Assembly: GCA_905221605.1 (NCBI GenBank)
Contig: CAJNDS010002665.1
Span: 218,501-282,500 of the forward strand
DNA from: Symbiodinium natans
Lineage: Eukaryota > Sar > Dinophyceae > Suessiales > Symbiodiniaceae
Direction of reading: 5' to 3'
Length of the DNA: 64,000 nt
Positions 48,342-56,321 of this stretch are shown here, one piece after another. Below the pieces are notes generated by a model. That model worked only from the letters and a program-made list of their open reading frames with translations. It ran no database searches and was not told where the DNA came from. The position numbers were made by a program, and so were the translations under genes. Position 1 is the first letter of the stretch; every line of letters starts with the position of its first letter.

Positions 48342-48437
48342 AGGGCTTTCTGGTCGAAGGATTTGCATGGGAAGAGGGTTCCGGATTTGAGTCGTACGTG
48401 GAATGCCTATCGGTAGGACTTGCCTTGGTTCCGACTT
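48342..48437 (+). CDS. Candidate exon, acidic
   Basis: EGFLVEGFAWEEGSGFESYV then ECLSVGLALVPT to TAA. TTTAGGG before, eroded repeats after. No splice sites fixed. Confidence 0.2.
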
Positions 48438-49028
48438 AATCCAGGTGAACCTGCCTAGGTCTGGGGTCTGGGGTCCAGCCCCAAACCCTACCCTAAACCC
48501 CGGGGCTTCAGGTGTATACAAGGGTTGATAATGGGTTTTGGCTAAGCACGAAACCCTAGACCTTATCCCCAAAGCCCTAAAGAACCCTGGTGGGTTGGGG
48601 TTTAGGGTTGAGTTTGAACCCGAGACCCTACACCTCCAGGCCCCAAAGATCGAAATCCCCAAGCCCGAAGTGAAGAACCCCAAGCCATGAGTTTAGGGTA
48701 TAGGGTTTGGGGTTGAGGGTTTAGGGTTTAGGATATAGGATTTCAGTACACAAACCCTTTAGGGTTCGAACCCCCAGCCCCAAACCCCCAAATCCTTGTC
48801 CGCGAGGCCCAAACCCCAAACCCCCAACCCACACCCTAGGTCCCAAAGTAATGGGCCAAGCCCAAAACCCTAAACCCTATAGGACCCCTGTAAGGCCCCA
48901 GTCAGAGTCTCGACTGCCTAAAACTTAACCCCTGAACCCTAAACCCTAAGCCCTAAGCCCTAAGCCCCAAGCCCGACGCCCTAACCCTGAACCCTAAACC
49001 CTAAATACTGAACCCGGGATGTTCCCAG
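48438..49028. repeat. Eroded CCCCAAA/CCCTAAA/CCCTAAG repeats
   Basis: Degenerate C-strand repeats with a few G-strand units. No gene seen. Confidence 0.6.
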
Positions 49029-49100
49029 ATGTCGACGCTCGTCGTCACGGGGACCTGCGACGACTGCGAGCCTGGCAAGGACGAAGACGCCAAAGCTGAG
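49029..49100 (+). CDS. Cys-rich mini-exon candidate, G-T-C-x2-C
   Basis: ATGTTCCCAG|ATG opens MSTLVVTGTCDDCEPGKDED then AKAE. GTC-x2-C-x3-K-x-D is shared with 37.62 kb. The donor would be GAGG|GTTGTT. CCCTAAA-type repeats lie upstream. The ATG is not claimed as a start. Confidence 0.4.
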
Positions 49101-49184
49101 GGTTGTTCAGCTTCAGGGGGTCTCGGAGAGGTTTGGGCGGGGCTTCAGGGACTTTATGGCCTAAGCCCGCAACCCTAAACCCTT

Positions 49185-49345
49185 AAGGCAAGAAGGTTGG
49201 GGTGGGGGGGGGGGGGGGCTTGTAGGGCTTGTTGTGGAAGGGCTGGAGGGCTTTCGAGTTGTCGGGGTTTTCGGTGCTATGGTGTATCGTGCTCGAGGCG
49301 CATCTTGGTGCCATTGCGTGTGGGCACCTGATATTATCACAGTAC
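49185..49345. other. Unresolved island open in three + frames
   Basis: After poly-G 49204-49217, all three + frames stay open for 35-50 codons; one is Cys-rich (SSCRGFRCYGVSC). No choice can be made. Confidence 0.2.
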
Positions 49346-49487
49346 TCCACATGGCCTTAGGGTAAGTTGGCTGGGATTCCCTACCGAATTGCTCAACGCT
49401 TCCGTCTCGGAGTAGTTTGCACTACGCCCTAAACCTTACACCCTCAACCCCAAATCCTAAACCCTAAAGTAAGCCTTACATAAGATC

Positions 49488-50139
49488 TCCTTCCCTTCAA
49501 CTGCCCTTGAACCCAAGAAGGGAAGGATAAGGTAAGACACCCCTATGTAGAACCTACCTTCATGGGTTCCCCTGCGTTTTGAGGGTTTAGGGTCGCCCCC
49601 TCTGCCTCTGCACTACCCCCACCCCCACCCCCACCCCCACCCATCCCATCATTGAGGCTATTCGGGGATAATCAAGCCCGATTATTTAAGGGAGGAATCA
49701 AGGAATCAAGGGGGTAGTATAGAGGGGGGGAAGTATGGGGGGAACCTAGGGCGGGTAGTTCAGCAGGGGGGTAGAAGGGAAACCCAAGGAACGTTTCAGA
49801 TAGTCTTGCAACTTGAATAGTTCCCAAATAAGCCTCAACAGGGCTAGGTTTGAACATGTTGTTGTATTTTCTTACCCTTAATCCCCTATACAATCCTTTT
49901 ACAGCCATAAAAAATCTAGTTTTTATAGGGCCCCCCCCCAACCTACCCCTGTCAAGTAGCCCCAATCAAACCCATGTAAACCCGAAACCCCCAAACCTCA
50001 AACCCTACACCCCCCCCCCCCCCCCCCGTCCCCTTGGTTCTTAGCGGGGAATGAGAGAATTAGGGCCCTATATATACATATACACACATTTAGGGGACTA
50101 TGCAGGGTACCTCATTCCCTCATTCCCTACTCAGAACCA
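49488..50139. mobile_element. Cluster of foldback elements (small hairpin, M5, M13, M1)
   Basis: 49488-49545 (CTCCTTCCCTT / AAGGGAAGGA). 49600-49795 M5-like with CCCCCA runs. 49836-49967 shares TTACCCTTAATCCCCTA with 12.85 kb. Poly-C 50010-50027. 50036-50139 is an intact M1 (GGTTCTTAGCGGGGAATGAG / CATTCCCTACTCAGAACC). Confidence 0.65.
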
Positions 50140-50156
50140 GCCAGACCCCCAAAGTG

Positions 50157-50354
50157 GTTTAGGGTTTAGGGTTTAGGGCTTAGGGCTTCGGGCTTAGGGT
50201 TGAGGGTTTCGGGTTTAGGGTTTAGGGTTTAGGGCTGAGGGTTTAAGGTTTAGGGTTTAGGGTTTAGGGTTTAGGGTTTAGGGTTTAGGGTTTAGGGTTT
50301 AGGGTTTAGGGTTTAGGGTTTAGGGTTTAGGGTTTAGGGTTTAGGGTTTAGGGC
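50157..50354. repeat. TTTAGGG array
   Basis: Variants first, then about 18 near-perfect units. Confidence 0.9.
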
Positions 50355-50361
50355 ATGGCAG

Positions 50362-50424
50362 GACTGCGACTGTGAGGTGAACTGCAAGCCACCACTGAAG
50401 CCTCTGGCAGGCGGGCGCTTAGGG
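50362..50424 (+). CDS. Cys-rich mini-exon, 63 bp, phase 0-0 (copy 4)
   Basis: GGCATGGCAG|GAC to GGG|GTTTGAGG: 21 whole codons DCDCEVNCKPPLKPLAGGRL then G. It carries C-x-C-x-V-x-C with a Gly-Gly tail like 31.2 and 54.9 kb, and the same AG|GAC-TGC start. TTTAGGG lies directly upstream and a TTTGAGG/TTTAGGGG run downstream. Role inferred as one repeat of an extracellular protein. Confidence 0.52.
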
Positions 50425-50447
50425 GTTTGAGGGTTTTAAAGTTTAGG

Positions 50448-50840
50448 GGCCCTAAACCCTAAACCCTAAACCCTAAACCCTAAACCCTAAACCCTAAACC
50501 CTAAACCCTAAACCCTAAACCCCCGAACCCTACATCATTAGGGCTTGGAGTTTTGGGTTTCGGGGTTAGCGGCTCTATGCAAGGCTCGCAGGACTCTGAT
50601 TGCAGAGTTGGCCCAAGCTTCAGACTCGAGAGCGCTTGTGTCGAAACGGTGCGTTTACGAAAAGAGGGGACCCCCCCCCAATATAGATCCCCAAATAGTA
50701 GGAGGTTTAGGGTTTAGGGTTTAGGGTTTAGGGTTTAGGGTTTAGGGTTTAGGGTTTAGGGTTTAGGGTTTAGGGTTTAGGGTTTGACCCCCTTATAGTA
50801 AGGACCCCGATAAGGTACCCCTAATTTCGGAAACCACAGG
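50448..50840. repeat. CCCTAAA array and an M9-like element split by TTTAGGG
   Basis: CCCTAAA 50448-50522. Then GGGGACCCCCCCCC with AATAGTAGGAGG, a 12-unit TTTAGGG array (50703-50788) and GACCCCCTTATAGTAAGGAC: the array lies inside the hairpin-like element. Island 50575-50650 reads QDSDCRVGPSFRLESAC (weak). Confidence 0.65.
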
Positions 50841-52612
50841 CTCAGGCTTGGGAGCTCTGCTCCCGAAACCCGAAATCCTAAACCCTAAGCCCTAAACCCT
50901 AGACCCTAAACACGCTGCTGCAATTTGGATATCAAGGCCTCCATTGACGTTGTAGGCTTGGCTCGGGTTTTGGGGTCTAGGGTTGCTGGCTTTGGGGCTT
51001 CGTACGCCATGAACCCCTCCAGGACTAAAAAAGTACTGGCAGGGTCTAGGGTTTAGGGTTTGGGGTTTGGGGTCTAGGGTTTAGGGTTTAGGCCCGGGCA
51101 CCTATCAGACAGTAGTTGGCGTGGTGTCCTGTGGTGGCGCCAGGTGTTCACGAGATCTTCTGTGAGTTGAACAGTTACACAACCCTAAGCCCTAAACCCT
51201 ATAATATGTACATGTTTTCAGATCGCCCCAAGCGCATTCTCAGGCAACGAGGGTATACGCCGCTGCCTGATGCCACTCAGAATGCGCTCAGCTATCGAAC
51301 CCCAGGGCACTAGACAGTTGGCGGAGGTTGGGGGTGCAAATTTCAGACGCTAGACCCTAAACCCTACACCGAAAAAAACCCTAAACCCTCAACCCTAAAC
51401 CCTAAACCCTAAACCCTAAACCCTAAACCCTAAGCCCTGCGTTTAGGGCTCAGGGTCTAGTTTTTTGGGGGTTGTCGAGGTCCACCGCTCATCCTCTGAC
51501 TGCCAACATCGAGAAGCCACCCTCTCCCATCCTACTACCCGCAGGATGAAGCCATTCATCCTGGTATCTCCTGAGGGTCTCGGGTTTAGGGTGTCGGGTT
51601 AAGGGTTTAGGCTTGCTTGGAAGCTCTTTTAACTCAGCAAGTCTACTTAGTATCCGCTTAATACCCTCTTCGAATCCCTGAACCCACCTTGCTGACCCTC
51701 TTGCTACAGTCAACAGGGAAAATAAGAGTACCCCTTTGAAACCCCAAATAGAACAGAATCCCATTGAAGGGACCCCCCCCCAAAAAGGGTACCCCGATTT
51801 TCGGAACCCCCCCCCCCCCCCTTGTGTAGGGTTTAGGGCACTCGTAGCATCCGTCCGCCCTCTGGCAGCCTTTTTCTGGCCGATCGACCCAGGGGTGGGA
51901 ACCACTGGCTTCACTTCCCAGACTGTCGAGTCGATGCCCAAGCTGGCGTATCATGGGACATACCGCTGCCACATGCATTCCATCATCCGGGATGGCCCGA
52001 TCCCGGGAGAGGTTGCAGCGCACGATAGCGCAAGCCGCTATTTTGTCATGATGAGCCCAATTCCAGCCTGGCAACAAGAATCAGGTCTTCCCCTGCTATG
52101 TAATTGCCTTTCATACTCGTCCTAGGACCCAGGAACTTATCTTTTTGTGGGGTTCCCTTCTAAGCCACTTTAAACCCAAAAGGGTACCCTTCTCTTCCTG
52201 CAGGCTCATGGTTCTTTTTTTTAAGCAGTTGATAACTGTACTTGTAACCCACTTAGCTCATCAAGTGCCGCAATATGGTGAAAATTGGGGTTGTCATAAC
52301 TGGGGTTGATAGGTACCATGAACCTCCAAGTAATGTTAACCCCCCCAACTCCCAGTATAGTTATTTACACAGGCCTTAAGAATTGTTGTTCGGGTTTGAA
52401 ATATAGACCTTCAGCGTTTACGGAGACGCCAATCCATAAATCCAAAACCCTAAACCCTAAACCCCGAAACCCTAAACCCTAAACCCAATTTATCCCCTAC
52501 CCTACACCCTAAACTCCGAACCCCTAAACCCTAAACCCTAAACTCCGTAAACTCCCTAAACCCTAACCCCTAAGCCCTAAACCCTAAACCCTAAGCCCTA
52601 AACGCACTGAAG
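50841..52612. other. Mixed eroded repeats, foldback fragments, no firm gene
   Basis: CCCTAAA 51350-51440. Poly-C 51809-51822. Fragments of M2 (52125-52205) and M3 (52215-52333, GTACCATGAACCTCCAAGTA end). CCCTAAA 52443-52605. A + frame 51736-52125 overlaps longer - strand frames; no motif. Confidence 0.45.
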
Positions 52613-52695
52613 GAAGAACGGCCTCGCAGAGTTCGAGCCGGCCCCCGACTGCGTGCAGCCTTGCGCGAAACGCGGCAAGAAGTCGGCGGAGTAGG
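52613..52695 (+). CDS. Mini-exon candidate, APDC-x3-C
   Basis: CACTGAAG|G opens KNGLAEFEPAPDCVQPCAKR then GKKSAE to TAG 52693, at the border of a TTTAGGG/TTTTGGG array. P-x-C-x3-C as at 27.85, 47.15 and 56.28 kb. CCCTAAA upstream. One base hangs over at the 5' side. Confidence 0.38.
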
Positions 52696-53275
52696 GTTTA
52701 GGGTTTTGGGTTTTGGGTTTTGGGTTTTGGGTTTAGGGTTTAGGGTTTAGGGTTGTTGGGGTCCTGTGTAGATATTTTAGGGTTGTTATAAGCTTGATAG
52801 GGCTTATAGGGTTTATAAAGTTTAGGGTTCTTAGGGCTCAGGGTTTATGCTTTTCATAGGGCCTAGGGTTTGTGGGGTTGAGAGGTTTGAAGGGTCGATA
52901 GGGTTTACGCGGTTTATCCCTTTTTCAGGGGAATTATTCAAAGATGACGACTATGACGACCAACACTATCGCAAGCATGCAAAAGTTTAGAAACCCCTAG
53001 CCTGGGAAAGGGGCGCAGCCTCCCGAAATCCTCCCAAATGACGGTCCCTTCTCGGCCACCCAACCAACAATTCGCAGGCTTCAAGACGGCTTTTCAGTTT
53101 CGTGCTTACCTAACCGAGACTGAGGAAGACACTGAGGTTTAGGATTTGGAGCTCTAAACCTTACTCTTTGGTGCTTTACTGTAACTTTAGATCCTTAGCC
53201 TTTTTGGGTTTACTGGGTTCCTTAATAAGGCCGCCAAAATGATATTTATAGCTACCCTGCTAAGTGCAGCCAAGC
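52696..53275. other. TTTTGGG run and unique DNA with a hairpin remnant
   Basis: TTTTGGG/TTTAGGG 52692-52760. 52760-53180 has no gene. 53185-53275 shares CTTTTTGGGTTTACTGGGTTC with 14.1 and 19.6 kb. Confidence 0.5.
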
Positions 53276-53281
53276 TTATCA

Positions 53282-53545
53282 AACCCCAAACCCTAAACCC
53301 TAAACCCTAAACCCTAGACCCTGAACCCTAAACCCTAAACCCTAAACCCTAAACCCTAAACCCTAAACCCTAAACCCTAAACCCTAAACCCTAAACCCTA
53401 AACCCTAAACCCTAAACCCTAAAACCCTAAAACCCTAAACCCTAAACCCTAACCCTAAACCCTCAAGCCTCAACCCTCAACCCTAAACCCTCAACCCTAA
53501 ACCCTAAACCCTAAACTCTAAACCCTAAACCCTAAACCCTAAACC
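53282..53545. repeat. CCCTAAA array with CCCTCAA block
   Basis: About 260 bp, one of the longest C-strand arrays. CCCTCAA units cluster at 53458-53500. Confidence 0.9.
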
Positions 53546-53575
53546 ATCATCCCTTCACATCTCCAGTGTGCCAAG

Positions 53576-53676
53576 GACTCCCGACCACATGAAGGGCACC
53601 CTGGACATCTCCGGGTGCAAGAACAACTGTGTGCCTGGGGATGAGGAGACTCTGCCTCGGTGTTGGATCTGGAGGG
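53576..53676 (+). CDS. Mini-exon candidate, G-x-L...G-C-x3-C
   Basis: GTGCCAAG|G opens TPDHMKGTLDISGCKNNCVP then GDEETLPRCWIW to GG|GTTTAG. ISGC-x3-C and a later LPRC fit the Pro/Cys ends of the other islands. CCCTAAA before, TTTAGGG after. Confidence 0.38.
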
Positions 53677-53679
53677 GTT

Positions 53680-54260
53680 TAGGGCTTAGGGTTTAGGGCT
53701 TCGGAGTTTAGGGCTTAGGGGTTTAGGGATTGGGGCTTCGGGCTCGGGGGTTGGTGTCTGCGGGGTTGGGGTTTAGGGCTTAGGGATCAAGGGTGACCTG
53801 CTCCGGGCGCCAGAATCTTGACTCCAAACCGAAGGATCTGGAGTTTTGTTGCTGCGGGAAGCCGTGTTGGCTTAGCAAACCTCTGACCCCAAACACGAAG
53901 CCCTACACCTCAGACCCGAAACCTTGGCCCTAAATACCTTGCTTGTATAAATTGCGCCGGAATGATACCTTGGGGCACTTCCGCGACCTTTGTCTTGACA
54001 AGACAGGAACAGAGCTTCGCATGATGACGGGGGGGCGATCCTTGAGCAATGTCAGTGCAAGAGCCGCAGTCCACGTTTGCTGGTCTCCCCGGTGGCTGCT
54101 CGGAGAAGTTGACGCTTCCCATTGCTGGAGGCGGCGTCAAGAAGACAATCGCCAAGAAGACCATCCCTAAACCCTACACCCTCTACCCTTTAAACCCTAA
54201 ACCCTAAACCCTAAACCCTAAACCCTAAACCCTAAACCCTAAACCCTAAACCCTACGCAC
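53680..54260. other. Eroded repeats and an open island; CCCTAAA array
   Basis: Island 53941-54164 is open on both strands, + with AAVHVCWSPRWLLGEVDASH. No splice support. CCCTAAA 54165-54257. Confidence 0.4.
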
Positions 54261-54479
54261 AACAACGACCAGGGCGACTCTGAGAAGGTCTTTGAGATTA
54301 AGTTTCTTCACGGCATCGCGACTGTTAGAGGGGCGGCGGGGGCGGAAAGAACCCTCAACCCAGAACAATCAGTAAACCCTACAAGGATCTCGGTTAGATC
54401 GGTTAGTCAGTAACCCAAACCAGCATCACACGAAAGCACCTGCCAACTCTCCATGCTTCACGCACCTTCTGTTGTTGGT

Positions 54480-54862
54480 TTAGGGCTCAGGGTTTAGGGC
54501 TTACGGCTTAGGGCACAGGATCTAGAGTTGAGGGCTTAGGGTTTAGGGATTTGGGTTGAAGGCTTGAGGTTTAGGGTGCAGGTTTGAGGTTTAGGCGGAA
54601 GCCTACTTCCGAGGGGGGTCCTAAGGCCCGAACCCTATCAGCCTTCATGATCAGGTACCCTAAACTAAACCCCAAACCCTATCTCCCAAGAAAACGCAAA
54701 CCCTAAGCCCTAAAACCCTAAACCCGAAGCCCTGAACCCTAAGCCCTAAGCCCTAAACCCTAAACCCCTAAACCCTAAACCCGAGACCCTAGACCCTAGA
54801 CCCTAAACCCTAAACCCTAAACCCTAAACCCTAAACCCTAAACCCTAAACCCTAAACCCTAT
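54480..54862. repeat. Variant G-strand then C-strand arrays
   Basis: Degenerate TTTAGGG 54480-54600. CCCTAAA/CCCTAAG 54680-54862 with a CCCTAGA pair. Confidence 0.8.
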
Positions 54863-54871
54863 CAGACACAG

Positions 54872-54946
54872 GATTGCCAGTGCGAAGTCCGATGCGCTGC
54901 AGGCAACGTGCGGATTGGTGGAGGCAGGCACCCAAACGGGCTGAGC
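54872..54946 (+). CDS. Cys-rich mini-exon (copy 5)
   Basis: AGACACAG|GAT opens phase 0: DCQCEVRCAAGNVRIGGGRH then PNGLS. CQCEVRC-x2-G and RIGGG align with 31.2 kb (CACGVAC ... RVGGG) and with CEVNC at 50.4 kb. GAT-TGC against GAC-TGC elsewhere is a synonymous difference. The donor is not fixed; the frame runs on into CCCTAAA-type repeats. The family resemblance to extracellular Cys modules is inference. Confidence 0.5.
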
Positions 54947-55166
54947 TCCCTAAACCCGAAACCCGAAACCCTAAGCCCTAAGCCCTAAACGCTTCGGGTT
55001 TAGCTTTTGGGGTTTGGGGTTGAGGGTCGAGCCCTTCGACTCTCCACAGCCCTATAGGCCCCAGCAGGAAGGGCCGTGCACGGGAGAATACTGACCCTAG
55101 CCAGGCACCCTGAATCCCGTGCTCGAGTTTCGCTGCGGTGATAGGTTTTGGGTTTGGCATCTTAAC

Positions 55167-55468
55167 ACGTGAACCCTAAACCCTAAACCCTAAACCCTAA
55201 ACCCTAAACCCTAAACCCTAAACCCTAAACCCTAAACCCTAAACCCTAAACCCGAGCCTATTTGTTCAAAGGCCACGAGGGCAGCCAGCGCTGTGACGCC
55301 ACATCGCGGGGACCGATGCCAGGGCCTCGGATTAGTTTAGGGTTTAGGGTTTAGGGTTTAGGGTTTAGGGTTTAGGGTTTAGGGTTTAGGGTTTAGGGTT
55401 TAGGGTTTAGGGTTTAGGGTTTAGGGTTCAGGGTTCAGGGTTTAGGGTTTAGGGTTTAGGGTTTAGGG
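55167..55468. repeat. CCCTAAA array, short island, TTTAGGG array
   Basis: 55167-55253 (C) and 55335-55468 (G). The 80-bp island between is open (KGHEGSQRCDATSRGPM) with one Cys, in the capped C-island-G arrangement. Confidence 0.85.
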
Positions 55469-55484
55469 CTTTGGCTAGACAGAA

Positions 55485-56250
55485 ACCTCACTTGGAGGTT
55501 CACGGAGGGGTGGGGGGTAGTAGGTGCGAAGTCGAGCTAAAAGTACCCTCAAACTGAAAGGCTTCCTAGTTTGGGTTATCACTCTACTTAAGAACCCTAC
55601 TTCATAAGCATCTTGGATCCTCCAAGTAGACTCACTTGCAGCTTGTGTGCAGCTTTCTGCTCCATGTGGAGCCATGACGCATAGGAAACGCTAAGCCCTA
55701 AAACCCTAAACAATAAAACCCTAAACCCTAAAACCCTACAACCCTAAACCCTACAACCCTAAACCCTAAACCCTAAGCGTAAATCCTAACTCCTGAAATG
55801 GGAGGTTTGGGTGGTCTAGTATTCCACGGATCGTGCCCCTTTAGGGTTTAGGGTTTAGGGTTTAGGGTTTCGGGTTTCGGGTTTCGGGTTTAGGGTTTAG
55901 GGGTTAGGGGTTTAGGGTTTAGGGGTTTAGGGTTTAGGGTTTAGGGTGCAAACGCACAAAGATCGCCCCGGAGGGTTTGAGGGTTTTTTGTTTAGGGTTC
56001 AGTACAGTTTAGGGTTTAGGGCTTAGGGTCTAGGGTCTAGGGTCTAGGGTCTAGGGTTTAGGGTTCAGTACAGTTTAGGGTTTAGGGCTTAGCGTTTAGG
56101 GTTTAGGGTCTAGGGTCTAGGGTCTAGGGTCTAGGGTTTAGGGTTTAGGGTTTAGGGTTTAGGGTTTAGGGTTTCGGGTTTAGTGCTTAGGGCCCTGAAT
56201 CCTAAACCCTAAGCCCTAAACCCTAAACCCTAATATAAACCCTAAACCCT
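55485..56250. repeat. M3-like remnant and variant arrays
   Basis: About 55488-55635 has CTTGGAGGTTCACGG and a TCCTCCAAGTAGACTCACTT end. 55835-55950 TTTAGGG/TTTCGGG. A repeated unit (AGGGTTCAGTACAGTTTAGG) at about 55995 and 56060, each followed by GGGTCTA blocks. Confidence 0.7.
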
Positions 56251-56257
56251 CGCTCAG

Positions 56258-56321
56258 GTACCAGAAGCTGCCGCAATGCAGACCCAAATGCGTGCCTCGG
56301 CGCAGACTGAGGGCCCTTCGG
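56258..56321 (+). CDS. Mini-exon candidate, LPQC-x3-C
   Basis: CGCTCAG|G to CGG|GTTTAG: YQKLPQCRPKCVPRRRLRAL. LPQC-x3-C matches 27.85 and 47.15 kb. CCCTAAA before, TTTAGGG after, and the array supplies the donor GT. A second frame is also open; the Cys pattern decides. Confidence 0.4.

Noticed and set aside
49185-49345. Cys-rich exon at 49.2-49.3 kb
   Set aside because: All three + frames are open and the Cys frame has no matching boundaries.
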